Shown here: positions 49,802-61,600 of the stretch, one piece after another | Position numbering within the stretch: the stretch's first letter is position 1 | How the letters are laid out: every line of letters starts with the position of its first letter | Origin: Diphasiastrum complanatum | Lineage: Eukaryota > Streptophyta > Lycopodiopsida > Lycopodiales > Lycopodiaceae | Direction: 5' to 3' | DNA length: 64,000 bases | NCBI GenBank assembly: GCA_029204225.1 | Contig: CM055097.1 | Location: 59,832,883 to 59,896,882, forward strand | The notes under the pieces: generated by a model | The model's database searches: none | The model's input: only the letters and a program-made list of their open reading frames with translations | Told to the model about the DNA's origin: nothing | Translations under genes and position numbers: made by a program

Positions 49802-50589
49802 CTAAAGGTTGAAATGAGCTAAATCCTTGGTTTTCATTCAATTTGATCACAATTTTTGATCTAAATCTTGTGTAGATTGGATCTTAGCATCTAGTATTGA
49901 TTCTAGAACTCAAAGTGAGTCAAATACATTGGAGATTGGTGTTGTGTGACTTCATTTGCAGGTGTTTAGGTGTCTAAAACCAGAGGCAAAGTTGAATTCA
50001 ATTCACATTACCAAGATAGCAAGTTTTGCTTGCTCCAAGCATTGATTTCTAAGCGAGTTTTGGAGGTGATTTCATAGAGGAGGCTTTCTAGCATTCAAGG
50101 AGAGGGAAGATCAGAGTTTTGGGGACTTTTCAAGGCTGTTCTAAGGTGTAGTAGGCACCTCCTAAAGTGATTTAGGTTCAGTCCAACCATTGCTTGACTT
50201 ATGCACCAAATTAGATCAATTTTGATCATTTTTTGCTTGTGATTGGATAGTAGATTGTGTTGCATCCTCATTAAGTTCCATTTAGCTCTTTTACAAGTGA
50301 TTTTGGAAGTATATTAGGTTGCTGAAATTCACTCTTGATCAGATCATTTGGAAGCTTTAATGTTCTTTATAGAAAGAGGGGCAATTCTACTAGTATTGTC
50401 TACTTCAATCAAGCAAGTGCATTGTTTCTAGTATTCTATGATTTGATTTTGTTAGAGATCATTCTTAGATCTTTATAGGAAGTCTATTACTGATCTTTTC
50501 AGGTCCCTAAGAAGTGGGATAAGATAGACCTTCAATCAAAGCAATAGAAGTAACCTTCATTTGTGTCAAGTCCTTGATTAGGAGACTAG

Positions 50590-51357
50590 ATGGCATCTAT
50601 AAATGCATATCTTTTGGATACTAATGAAAGGCTCAACAAAACTAACTATTCCATATGGAAAGTTAGAATGGAATCTATCATGATCATGCAAGATCTGATG
50701 GAAATTGTAAATGTTAAGGAGGGTGAACCTATTCATCCTCAAGAAAAAGCCAAATACATCAAGAGGTGCAATGTTGCACTACATTGCATAAAAATGAATG
50801 TTGCAAATGAACTCTTAAGAGAGGTAGGAGATTGCACTTCAGCTCAAGATGCTTGGAAGACTTTGCAAAAGGTCTATGAATCCAAGAACCAAACTAGAAT
50901 GTTAGCTTTGAAGAATCAAATCTATAGAAGCTATCAAAAGAAAGGAGAGAGTGCACATACTTTTGTCCTAAGAGTAAAGGAATTGAACAAAGAGCTAGCC
51001 TTTATAGGTGATCCTATCAAGGATGAAGAGCTTGTTCAACTCATATTGAATGGACTAAGCTTTGAATTTGACAGTTTGGTTCAGGGATATGCAATTATGG
51101 GTAAGCTACCCATACTTGAAGAACTCCAAGGCACACTCATGGCCGAGGAATCAAGAAGGAGCCAAATGCAAGAGAGGATGGATAGGCTTTCCATCCAAGG
51201 TGGAGATGACCAAGCTCTCTTCACCAAAGGCAAAGGCAAGTCCAAAGGCAAAGTATCAACATCTAAGAAGTCTACAAATCTTGAGGATCAAGAAGGACCC
51301 TCAAAGGCATCTCCATCAACCACCAAAGTCAAGAAGGACAAATCAAAGTTCACATGA
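50590..51357 (+). CDS. Copia gag without zinc knuckle
   Basis: A 255-codon ORF that starts MASINAYLLDTNERLNKTNY (DUF4219-like start, then SIWKVRMESIMIMQDLMEI) and continues as a UBN2-type gag (DAWKTLQKVYESKNQTRMLA; QIYRSYQKKGESAHTFVLRV; LILNGLSFEFDSLVQGY). It ends in a Lys/Ser-rich tail (KGKSKGKVSTSKKS) and a TGA. The CCHC zinc knuckle expected between this tail and protease is absent, and pol continues in another frame. A small deletion here probably removed the knuckle and shifted the frame. Gag normally packages element RNA; without the knuckle this copy is doubtful on its own. Confidence 0.9.
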   Translation: MASINAYLLDTNERLNKTNYSIWKVRMESIMIMQDLMEIVNVKEGEPIHPQEKAKYIKRCNVALHCIKMNVANELLREVGDCTSAQDAWKTLQKVYESKNQTRMLALKNQIYRSYQKKGESAHTFVLRVKELNKELAFIGDPIKDEELVQLILNGLSFEFDSLVQGYAIMGKLPILEELQGTLMAEESRRSQMQERMDRLSIQGGDDQALFTKGKGKSKGKVSTSKKSTNLEDQEGPSKASPSTTKVKKDKSKFT

Positions 51358-52495
51358 GGACTCTCTCATGATGTCCATATTTTCTTCAACAAGCTTCAAA
51401 GGAGAAGATCCTTGGTGGATTGACTCGGGTGCTAGTTCACACATGACTAGTAAAAGGGAGTTTTTCTCTTCTCTCTTATCTTATGATGGACCTATAAAGT
51501 CTATCTATACAGCAAATGATGAAGCTTGTAAGATTGAAGGAGTTGGTAGAATTCCCCTTTGCTTAGGATCTTCCAAAAAGATCAACATAGAAGGTGTTTT
51601 GTACATTCCTACAATAACAAAGAATCTACTAAGTGTTGGCCAAATGGTAGACAATGGTTTCAATGTTGACTTTGCTTCAAATGAATGTTTCATCAAGAAG
51701 AAGGGTAAGATAGTGGCTAAGGGCACTAGACTTGGCAAACTTTATAAGTTGGATGCATTTGTGGATACTAATGTTGTCATGTTGGCCGAGAAGAGCAAGA
51801 TATCTACTTTTACTTTATGGCACAAAAGACTTGGACATGTCAACTCGGGTTCCATGGAGGCTATGATCAAGGAGGAGTATGCTTTAGGCCTACCAAGGTC
51901 TATTGGGAAGGAAGACAAGGTTTGTGAAGCTTGTGCCTTATCCAAGGCACATAAGAAGGTGTTTCCTAACTCCATCACAAAGTCATCTCATCCTCTTGAA
52001 CTCATACACTCGGATGTGCACATTGCTAGCACCAAATCTAATGGAGGTTCATCCATGTTTTTAACCTTCATTGATGACTACTCAAGATATTGTTGGGTGT
52101 TCTTACTTTCCTTCAAGTCTCAAGTATTTGATACTTTTGTAAAGTTCAAGTTGTTTGTGGAAAAGCATCATAATCATAGCATCAAGATTCTTAGAAGTGA
52201 CAATGGTGGAGAATTCATCTCTAATGAGTTCAAGGCCTTTTGTGAGGAGGAAGGGATCAAGAAAGAGACTTCTTGTCCTTACACTCCTCAACAAAATGGA
52301 GTTGCTGAAAGAAGGAATAGAACATTATGTGAATGTTCTAAGGCTTTAAGATTAGATGCTTGTTTGCCCAAATCCTTTTGGGGTGAGTCTCTTGTATGTG
52401 CAAACTACTTGATGAATAGGGTGTCTTGCAAAGCAATTGAAGGCAAAACTCCTTATGAGATGTTGTATGGAAAGAACCCAATCTTAATCACTTGA
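51345..52495 (+). CDS. Copia pol part 1: protease and integrase
   Basis: Open in the frame that becomes real near 51345 (EDSLMMSIFSSTS). Protease has WWIDSGASSHMTS (DSG catalytic site) near 51415. The pre-integrase zinc motif is LWHKRLGHVNSGSM plus CEAC near 51810-51935. Integrase shows IHSDV near 52008, RSDNGGEFISNEF near 52195 and TPQQNGVAERRNRTL near 52280, so the D, D, E set is present. It stops at 52495, just before the RT frame, because one base is missing near 52483. Otherwise it is intact. Confidence 0.92.
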
Positions 52496-54450
52496 AAGTT
52501 TTTGGGTGTATATGTTATGTGCATGTGCCATTGGAAACAAGAACCAAGGAGGATCCATCTTCCACAAGAGGGATCATGCTTGGATATGCAAGCTCAAGCA
52601 AGGGCTACAAAGTCTATCTCCCATCCTTGAACAAATTTGTTGTTTCAAGGGATGTCATCTTTGATGAACATCATATGCATATGCTTGAAGAAGGCTCAAG
52701 TGCTCCAACAATCAAGAAGAAGATGGCCGAGGAGCAAGATCTTGGTTTTGAGGAGGAGCTCATGGAGGAGCAAGCACCAAACCCACCTATCACACCAAGG
52801 AGATCTTCAAGGGCAAAAGTGGAGCCATCAAGGCTCACATATCAAGGCAAAGGACAACAAGTTGAGGGTATCTCATCCACTTCTTATTCTTTATCTAGTT
52901 TTGAAGAACCGTCTAATGTTGAAGATGCATTGAACTCCAAAGAATGGTATAAAGCTATGTTGGATGAGTATGATGCCTTGATTGAGAATGAAACTTGGTT
53001 GCTTGTTGAGAGACCTCAAAGGAATGTAATAGGATGCAAGTGGGTCTTCAAGCTTAAGTTGAATGCAAATGGGAGTGTTAACAAACATAAAGCAAGATTA
53101 GTTGCAAAAGGTTATGCTCAAGAGAGAGGGATAGACTATGAGGAAACTTTTGCACCCGTGGCCAAGATGGTCACAATAAGACTAATCATTGCACTTGCAT
53201 CACATTTTGGATGGATTCTATGTCAAATGGATGTCTCTAATGCTTTCTTGAATGGTTTTTTGGAAGAGGATATCTATATGGAGCAGCCACAAGGGTTCAT
53301 CAAGCATGGAATGGAGAACAAAGTATGCCATCTCCAAAGAAGCATCTATGACTTGAAGCAAGCCTCGAGATCTTGGAATTCAAGACTACATTGCTATCTT
53401 ATTTCACTTTCTTTTGTTCAAAGTGAATATGATCCTACTCTTTACATTAAGTTTGATGATGTTGGTATTGTACTTTTACTCATTTATGTAGATGACATCA
53501 TCATTAGTGGAAATAGTGTTGATGGTATTGAAAAAATCAAGATAGATCTATCCTTAGAGTTCAAGATGGTAGATCTAGGGTGTCTTCACTTCATATTAGG
53601 CATAGAAGTACTTAGAGGGTCTGATTTTATCTTTATAAGTCAAGTAAACTATGCTCAAAGTCTTTTGAAGAAGTTTAAGATGGAAGTATGCAAAAGTGTT
53701 GACACACCAATGGAGCAAGATGTAAAAGTGCCAAATGAAGATGATGAAAGATCCTTCATGGACATCACTTTGTTTAGACAACTTATAGGTTCCTTAATGT
53801 GGATCACTATAACTAGACCAGATCTTAGCTTTAGTGTATGTAGGTTGAGCCAATCCATGCAAAAGCCATTGAATATCCATTGGAAAAAGGCTAAGAGGAT
53901 TCTAAGATACATCTCGGGTACATTGGATTTTGGGATTCTATATAGAGGAGATGTGATTAGCCTTCATGCATTTAGTGATTCAGATTTTGCAGGGGACAAG
54001 AGGGATAGGAAATCAACAAGTGCCTATTCAACTTTCATAGGAGAAGGTGTGGTTTCATGGCTTTCAAAAAAGCAAGAAACTATATCTCTATCTTCAACCG
54101 AGGCCGAGTACAAAGCTTTGACAACCACTACAAAGGAGGTACTTTGGATCAAGAGATTATTGGTGGAACTAAAGATCATGGATTCAGAGGAGGCACCAAT
54201 CATCTACAATGACTATATATCAGCCCAACACCTTGCATCTAACCCAATCTTCCATGCAAGATCTAAGCACATTGAGATATGCCATCACTTTGTGAGAGAA
54301 ATGGTGCAAGCCAAGGAGATTGCTTTGGAGCATGTTCCAAGCAATGAATGTGTAGCTGATCTACTTACTAAACCACTTCAAAAGACACCTTTTATGAAGT
54401 TCAGATCATCACTTGGAGTGATTAGTAAAGCAATGATTGAACCAAGCTAG
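52492..54450 (+). CDS. Copia pol part 2: reverse transcriptase and RNase H
   Basis: A 652-codon ORF starting with KVFGCICYVHVPLETRTK, the integrase C-terminal region. RT: WVFKLKLNANGSVNKHKARL near 53040, MDVSNAFLNGFLEEDIYMEQ near 53230 and YVDD at 53484-53495. RNase H: HAFSDSDFAGDKRDRKSTSA near 53965, SSTEAEYKALT near 54090 and ARSKHIEICHHFVREM near 54260. It ends PLQKTPFMKFRSSLGV..., TAG at 54450. No internal stops. The frame is one base off from the part before it, which marks a single small deletion and not general decay. Confidence 0.95.
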   Translation: MKVFGCICYVHVPLETRTKEDPSSTRGIMLGYASSSKGYKVYLPSLNKFVVSRDVIFDEHHMHMLEEGSSAPTIKKKMAEEQDLGFEEELMEEQAPNPPITPRRSSRAKVEPSRLTYQGKGQQVEGISSTSYSLSSFEEPSNVEDALNSKEWYKAMLDEYDALIENETWLLVERPQRNVIGCKWVFKLKLNANGSVNKHKARLVAKGYAQERGIDYEETFAPVAKMVTIRLIIALASHFGWILCQMDVSNAFLNGFLEEDIYMEQPQGFIKHGMENKVCHLQRSIYDLKQASRSWNSRLHCYLISLSFVQSEYDPTLYIKFDDVGIVLLLIYVDDIIISGNSVDGIEKIKIDLSLEFKMVDLGCLHFILGIEVLRGSDFIFISQVNYAQSLLKKFKMEVCKSVDTPMEQDVKVPNEDDERSFMDITLFRQLIGSLMWITITRPDLSFSVCRLSQSMQKPLNIHWKKAKRILRYISGTLDFGILYRGDVISLHAFSDSDFAGDKRDRKSTSAYSTFIGEGVVSWLSKKQETISLSSTEAEYKALTTTTKEVLWIKRLLVELKIMDSEEAPIIYNDYISAQHLASNPIFHARSKHIEICHHFVREMVQAKEIALEHVPSNECVADLLTKPLQKTPFMKFRSSLGVISKAMIEPS

Positions 54451-54464
54451 ATAGTGAGGAGGAG

Positions 54465-54918
54465 TGTTAAAAATTCACAATTCTAGCTTGACTAGTTTTG
54501 GTCATATGACTTGTAAATAGTTAGATGGTCATGATGTGGCTTGTCACACGTGCCAAATAGCATAGGATTCCATTCATAAGGATGTTCTCAAGTAGACCTA
54601 AGTGTTAGAACCTTTGGAATGAGTCCAGATTATGCTTAGATACAAGGGAGAAAAAATAGGAGCTATTTTTGGTAATTTTTGCATTGTTGAGGGATCTCCA
54701 AGATTCCAACCCTAACTTGGTAGGGATGAAAGATCCACCAAAATTAGCATTAGGGATAGGTTTAGGGCTACTCATACCTTCCCAAAACCGTGATGGATCA
54801 TGTATATATAGGTGATGATATCTCACCAAAATCAATCAAGCAATTTCATGTTTTTTCTCTCATAATGGTGCAATTGCTCTCTATGTTCATAATTGTTTGA
54901 GTACTTGTGATTACTAAT
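54465..54918 (+). repeat. 3' LTR, truncated
   Basis: Identical start to the 5' LTR, preceded by the purine tract GAGGAGGAG (54456-54464). It breaks off at 54918; the missing part would hold the CACACGTGTG site. The sequence at the break (CTAAT then TGAT) is short enough for microhomology-mediated deletion. Confidence 0.93.
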
Positions 54919-56273
54919 TGATATGCTGTTAGTTACTATGACCAATTTAAGATTAATAAGATCCACACCACCACCCCTCATTCCTTTATGTAGAATTGCA
55001 TCAAATTCTGCAATTAGGAATGTGGGAAGCCAACACTTGAAATTAAAGCATGTCTTTAGAGATGCGGGGTATGTCATGGAGAAGGGAGATTTTATACTAT
55101 CACTTTGTACCACCGAAGGAGGGGTGATTTTGGTTAAGGACTATGCAAAGTCACTATGGGATGAGACATGGGAACGAATGAGTATAGAATTCGATGAAAG
55201 ATGATCCAGTCTGGTCAGATATGTGTGGTTGCATGTTGATTTGTTGGGATGAAAACCATAGACTACGAGGTTGGATGGAGGCCATCCATGAAAATTTCTC
55301 AGAGGATATTAGCAAGCATGACGACTTGTAAGAGCTTCATTCATCCACCCGACAAAGGAGGGTGCAATGCAGATACTTGCATCCATGAATAGAATAAATT
55401 GGTACGCAATCTAACTATATGTCACTACGATGTATGTGTTTTTTGAAAAAAATGCAATGTAGAACAAATGTATTTTGCAGTTTGAATGAGATAGGGGTGG
55501 TTAAGACAAACCTAAAGGATCAACTATACAGTGTTAGGCGAGTGGCGGAGTGCAATACAGAATATTTTAAAAAATGTTTTACTGAAGAAGAGCTGCAAGA
55601 AATTGAAAAGATTCGGGCAGGAGAGGAAAAAAAGAGAAATGCTCTTTGGTATCCACTAATTAGCTACATATTAGCAAGGGTTTTATTTGAGGTACTTGTC
55701 TTATTTTAATTGGATTTTGATTTTTTATAACGTTGTGTCTTGATCTGTATTATTTTAATTGCATTTTGATTTGTTATGTCATGTACTTGTGAAATCATTT
55801 TTGGGTAGAATGATATCAATAGAGATTTGGCTGAAGTGCGGGAGAAACATGACACAATGAAAGATAATTCAAAAAAGGGAAAGAGCTTAAAAGATGCCCA
55901 AAGTGGTGTCGTCATGAAATGGTCCACAAAGATGTCGAAAATGTTGGGAATTGTTAATTCTTCGCTTGGAGAAGTTTGGTTTGAAAGGGTGACAACGATG
56001 GATGTGGGGGGCGCTAGTTTTTCTATGGGCCTCGAAAAACTAAATTCATTGAGATGTGCAAATGTGGCAAATGAAACACAAAATACATGGTTGGCTATGG
56101 CAATAGGACCGATGAGAGGGCAATTTGGTATTCCCAGAGGTGACAGGGACTTTTGCCTGTGGGTGGTGAAAGAGACATGGTTTACACATCTAGTGGTCCA
56201 AGCAAAACTTGTCTTGGCTATGCTACGTGAGCTCGGTATGCAATTAGTGCAACTTGAACGTGCATCTATGTGA
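54919..56273 (+). pseudogene. Unidentified gene, middle exons
   Basis: Reading on from the copia: IRNVGSQHLKLKHVFRDAGY, GGVILVKDYAKSLWDETWER (to about 55196), a one-base frame change, then DPVWSDMCGCMLICWDENHR and HENFSEDISKHDD to a donor GTAAGA at 55329. Exon 55481-55691 (LNEIGVVKTNLKDQLYSVRR; CNTEYFKKCFTEEELQEIEK) has an acceptor TTTTGCAG and a donor GTACTT. Exon 55809 to 56273 begins NDINRDLAEVREKHD, then GIVNSSLGEVWFERVTTMDV, LGKLN-like repeats and WLAMAIGPMRGQFGIPRGDR; it ends at TGA 56273. No family recognised. Exon phases fit (211 and about 465 nt). It could be a host gene or an accessory ORF of a large DNA transposon. Confidence 0.5.
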
Positions 56274-56340
56274 AAGCCAATTTGTGTGCTTATCTTTTTT
56301 TCTTTTGTTCAATTTCACTATGTTATATTTTTATGTCATT

Positions 56341-57656
56341 TTAAATAGTATGTGCTTCATCAGCTCCGTCCAACTTTGGTGACAATGGCCCGTTGGAGGA
56401 GTACGTAATGGAATATAAGATGAGGTATCGCAAACAATTATTCGCTAGCATGGAGCCAGATATGGATCCCACAAAATTGTCAGCAGAGCGAGTTGACATA
56501 TAGAATGCAGCAAAGCGGGTTGTTTGGAGGTACAACATTGTTTTGAAAAATACTAATTTCATTCATAAAAGTCTTATGGTTTCATTTGTAAATAAATATT
56601 TTGATTGGAATTTCTTCTTTGGATATTTGCAGATATGTACGGTAGTGCCAAAAAGATCACGCATTGGGATCCATGCCTTGTGTGCTTCGCATGTGGAGTC
56701 AAGTTTCAAACAAGCAGCACTCAATGTATTCAGAGCAGTATCATCTCTTGAGAGGTGATGGATTGACAGAATGGGAGATTACCGATTGGCCATGGTGTAT
56801 AGATTTTGAAGACGGTTCTTATCCAAAAGAAGAGCATGCCATGTTTGAGAAACACAATAAAGGTGAGTTGCGTGTTCAGGTCACAGATATAATGCTGCCT
56901 GAATCTACGGAGATTGAGAGCTCCACACTTGACGTTAGGTTGAAGGCTGCCAAGGCAAGAGTTACAGAGAGACAAAGTGTCCCTACTCTTAGAGCTACAA
57001 AGAGAAATGCCAAAGAAAAAACAGTCGCACAACCAATTGGCTTGGAAAATGTGTGGGTGGCCAAGAAGAGAAAGCGAGAAGAATTTACATACAAGGCACC
57101 AGGCCTCAACAAGAACGCTACTAATTCTCATCATAGAGATGTTATTCACATTGCGCAAGGTTTTGTGCAAAAAAACCTAGCCCCAGAGATGTTGTCTATT
57201 ATTGAGCACTTGAAAGAAATTTGTGTGGGGTTGGGTGAAAGACATAGAAGAGGAAAGCTTGTCATGTATGGTGCTGATTTGATTTTTCTGGACTCTCCCA
57301 CAAACTTCAAACCTGATGGATTGCAAGATGTTCAACCATAGAACATGATGTCTGAGGAACTATTCGATTCTACAATGCGTCTAGTCGATGCACTTTTCTA
57401 TGATGTTGGTTGGGTTATGTGCATTTTAGCACCCAATCATTCGACGTTGTTTCATCGAAACATTCACAAGACTGCCTTGCAAATGTACAAGAGATTGTGC
57501 TTGAGAGTGATTGAGCCTTTTGGAGTAAGTTCAAATGGTGATGAATTGAAAGTTGCTGTACGGTTTCACACGTGTGAAAAGTACATACACAGCCTCCAAG
57601 TCGTTTTGATCCAAATGATTACAAGCTATCACTCTAGAAGAACTCGCCCTCACTAG
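56341..57656 (+). pseudogene. Unidentified gene, 3' exons, with in-frame TAG stops
   Basis: Exon near 56332-56530 (SNFGDNGPLEEYVMEYKMRY; MEPDMDPTKLSAERVDI, TAG, NAAKRVVWR) ends at a donor. Next exon from about 56633 (YVR, TAG, CQKDHALGSMPCVLRMWSQV; ITDWPWCIDFEDGSYPKEEH; a basic KKRKREEFTYK region near 57065) to a TAG at 57339-57341. The same frame stays open beyond it to 57656 (MRLVDALFYDVGWVMCILAP; MYKRLCLRVIEPFGV). The RDVIHIAQGFVQKNLAPEML and CVGLGERHRRGKLVMYGADL stretches look like a folded domain, but I do not recognise it. Splicing between the 56273 end and this block was not resolved. The 57567 CACACGTGTG site lies in its last part. Confidence 0.45.
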
Positions 57657-57731
57657 TATTGGCCAAAAACAAATTTTGCCAATGATCTTTACAAGATTTA
57701 TGATTCAATGATCACTCTCTTACTTAGCTCT

Positions 57732-58290
57732 GATACCATGATAAATTTTACAGTTTTTAGGACAATAATGATTGTACTTTACAATCATACAGACTTATTG
57801 GTTGCTTAATCAATGAATCTATCAAGTTCTACACATTAGATCTTGATCTAGATTCACTACACTTGGATTTAAGCAAGAGAAATGGATCAACACATCATTT
57901 TTTTAGTGAGAGCAGCCTCACACGTGTGGAGTACTGTCCACTGTACGGCCTGCACCTGAAACAACAAGTACAATGATACTAGATAGCAATCATACATAAA
58001 AATCACAAGACAAATGACTAGAAACCTCACAAAAGTGTAGAGTGCAAAAGTCTCATCAATCTTCTTAGCAAAATGATGATCCTTTTATGGATCAAGTACA
58101 TCCATGAGTCTGGTACAGTCCAGCAGGCCTTCACACGTGTGAAGAGTGCCACATCACTCAGATCTATCCATTTGATCCGCAAAGGTGTAGAACAATAGCG
58201 AATATGTATATTGAAGTTGTAAATACAATGGTCAGACCACAATACAATTGCGTTGATAAGCGCGTAATCCTGCTCATAGATTCAAGACAA
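57732..58290 (-). mobile_element. LTR with primer-binding site, minus orientation, cut off
   Basis: GCTCTGATACCA at 57732-57743 is the minus-strand primer-binding site. The LTR starts immediately beside it (TGATAAATTTTAC...) and extends rightward to the CT tract at about 58300. It contains CACACGTGTG at 57919 and 58132 and GTACTGTCC/GTACAGTCC words, resembling the other LTRs of this window. Only about 75 bases of internal region remain on its left. Confidence 0.7.
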
Positions 58291-58298
58291 TTGCTAAG

Positions 58299-58300
<2 letters not shown>

Positions 58301-58370
<70 letters not shown>

Positions 58371-58372
58371 CC

Positions 58373-58409
<37 letters not shown>
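58301..58409. repeat. Interrupted (CT)n microsatellite
   Basis: CT runs at 58301-58368 and 58378-58409 separated by CCCCCTCC. A (TA)n run lies at 58508-58527. Confidence 0.97.
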
Positions 58410-58412
<3 letters not shown>

Positions 58413-58699
58413 ATCACTAACTCTGAGGAGTCCAGTTACTGATAAAAGACCTTCTCCACTATCTGTCCTTACGTATCATGATCATCTATTTACAATCGCT
58501 CAATTACATATATATATATATATATATCAACTGACAAATCTTGTAGTAACTTAATTTTACAATTTCAAGATTGATAACATCTGTTAAACTGATCAGTGGA
58601 TCAGTTCGTTGATGGAGCGTGAAGGCTTTTTGGTCTAATAGCAAAAATTTGTGTATTTCAGCAGACTAGAAATGTGACACTCCTGGTCACATTGGTGAG

Positions 58700-61600
58700 A
58701 GAGCTAACTTGCAATTAATCAGATTATGTCTGACTAAGATGTTATAGATGTACCTCTGTTGAGTAATGTAGATCAAATTATGTTTTCTATCTCTGTGGAT
58801 TTGAATACCAAGGTAGAAATGAGCTTCGTCCAGATCGGTCATGTCAAATTTGAAAGATAGCATCGTCTTGCCTCTTTTATCAGATTAATACTGTTGCTGA
58901 AAAGCAATGTATCATCCACATATAAAGTGATAACGATAAAGGACTACCACACTATCTTGAAGTAAACATTCGAATCTGAAGAGCTTGGTATGTAGTCGTG
59001 ATCAATAAGGAAAGTATTGATCCTTTGAAACCATGCTTGAGCAGATTGCTTCAAGCCATAAAATGCCTTATGGAGTTTACACACATGATTGTGTTTACCC
59101 TCGATAATATAACCTTCAAGTTGGACCATGTAAATGTCTTCTTCAATCACTCCATTGAGATGTGTTGTTTGTACACCCATTTGATGTGTTTCCAAATCTG
59201 CTGCAGCGACAAATGATAGCAAGAATGCTTGACTACTGGACTGAAGGTCTCAGTGTAATTGACGTTGTATATCTGAGAAAATCCTCTGACGACAAGTCAT
59301 GTCTTTCTCCTATTGATGCTTCCATCTGCATTGTACTTGACTTTGAATATCCATTTACAATCAACTACGTTTTTGCTAGTAGGTAATTTGACAATTGTCC
59401 ATGTCTGGTTCTTGATAATAGATGAATACTCTTTATCCATAGCTTCTTTCCAGAGATCTGAATCAGGGTGACTGAGTGCCTCTTGGATAGACGTTGATTT
59501 TTGAACAAGGTAGGCTATGGACTCGTCAATATACCTGTGAGGTGGTCTGCTTGATCTTGAAGATCTTCTGGGTAATAGAGGACTGTAGTTGCTGAATTGT
59601 AACATCATCATCTTCTGAATCGCCACTGGTAGGTTGTTCGGAGAGAGTAGAAGAGCCCGGGCCTTCAATGGGAATAGTCGACTGAGGAACTGGAAAATTC
59701 AATATGTCAAGTGAAGCTAACAAGTCGGTTGGATGGGCTGTGCCTTTTCCCTTGAGGTCTTGAAACTGATCTTCAGTGAAGATGACATCCCGGCTAGTGA
59801 ATATCTTTGACTCGATAGGATCGAACAACTTGTAGGCTTGATCTGAAGTAGTGTAGCTGATGAAAATACATTTGATACTCTGGAAGTCGAGCTTCTTCCT
59901 GAGATCATGAGGAATCTGTGCAAAAGTAGTACATCCAAAAATTCGTAAGTTTGATAGAGAAGGTTTGGTTCATGTCCAAACTTCGAATGGTGTTTTGCCT
60001 AAGAGACCTTTAGTAGGACATATGTTCTGAATATAAGTTGTTGTTGAAGCAGCTTCAACCCAGAAGGACTTCAAAACTGTAGCATGTGATAAGATGCACT
60101 TTGCCGATTCGACTAAGGTTCTGTTCTTTCTCTCAGCAAGACCATTTGATTGAAGCGAATAAGAGGTGATGTATTGTTGCTCAATGCCGTTGTTAAGACA
60201 GTACTCCTTGAATTCAGTGGAGATGTATTCTCTCCCGTTATCTGACCTCAATGCTTTGATTCTTTTGTCAGTTTGATTCTCAACATGCTCTTTGAATTGC
60301 CTGAATTTGGTGAAGGCCTCTGATTTTTGCTTAATGAAATAAACAGCTTTTCTTCTAGAGAACTCATAAATGAAAGTGATAAATACTTTGCATCTAATAA
60401 TGAAGGAGTTTGCATAGGTTCACAAATATTCGAATGAACAACATCTAATAGACCTTTTGCTACATGCTATGATTTGATCTAAAATGAATCCTAGCCTGTT
60501 TTCCAAAGATGCAGTTATGACAGACATGGAAATTGACCTTACCAGAAGGATAGTCAAGATCAAGAACCATGGATTGTCTGGACATGTTCAAAACAGATGC
60601 ATAATTCAAGTGTCCTAAGAGATGATGTCATAGTAATGCTTTATTGACTAGAACAGAGGTTTTCAAGGCTTGACTAGACTCAGAATAACAATGTGCCAAT
60701 GTATATAAGTAACCCTACCGAGTGCAAGGATCTTATTATTCCTATCAATAATCTTGCATTGATCAGATTCGAATTCTACCTTATGATCTAAACTTGTAAT
60801 TCTATTTACTGATAACAAATTTGTAGAAGTTTAGGAACATATAAGACCTTTGATAGTAGTTTGAATTGATCATGCTAGAATCGCAATCTTACAGTACCTT
60901 CACCTTCAAAAGCTTGAGTACTATTGTCACCAAGATGAACAAATTTCTTCGTGCTGTAAGGCGTGTAGGAATTGAAAATATCACATTGATTGGTCATGTG
61001 CTGAGTTGCTCTAGAATCAAGAAACCATGAATCATCCAGAAAAGTGTTTTTTGACCATGAATGTGACTTCGTGCACTTCGACCTGGGGAGATGATAAAGC
61101 TGTGTTTGCTTGTTGATCAGGTTGCTTGGCTGTATTCTTTGTTTGGAGAATTCGGAAATCCTTGATCTCATGGTTACTGAGCTTGCAATACCTGCAAAAC
61201 ATCTTCTTCTTCGATTGTGGATATGATGATTGTGCTTGACTTTGAGTCTGCTTTTGATTTGTTGCAACCTTCTTGGAGCTTTTCTATTTCTGTCACCTAG
61301 AGCCTTTGTTGACATATAAAGCCTAAGAGGAGGAAGTAGACAAAATGTCCTGACTTCTTTAATTATCTTCTTGCAGCAACATAGTGATAACTCTGGTAAG
61401 AGTTATATTTGAGTGTGTTGATATGATCATCACCCAATTCTCATATGTAGAGGACAAGCTTGAAACCAATGTCATAATTGCGTCTTGATCGTCTATGTCT
61501 GATCCGACAGTAGCCATCTGTTGCAAGAGATTCTTAAATTGGTTAATGTGACTCTGAAGAGAATCACCATTAGACATCTTGAATGTGAAAAATTTTCTTC

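Larger units (their letters stand above)
49108..54918 (+). mobile_element. Young, nearly complete Ty1/copia retrotransposon
   Basis: 5' LTR 49108-49789, primer-binding site 49790-49801, gag 50590-51357, pol from about 51345 to 54450, polypurine tract 54454-54464, and 3' LTR 54465-54918, which is truncated. Over the 454 bases the two LTRs share, I count three substitutions and no indels (constant offset 5357), so insertion was recent. The last 228 bases of the 3' LTR are missing and the DNA switches to unrelated sequence at 54919, so no target duplication can be read. The element sits inside the unidentified gene of 48743-57656. Confidence 0.95.

Noticed and set aside
48950-57341. In-frame TAG codons as evidence for a changed genetic code
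   Set aside because: Neighbouring genes (A20/AN1, copia pol) use the standard code and TAG as stop; methylation-driven C-to-T change explains the pattern more simply.
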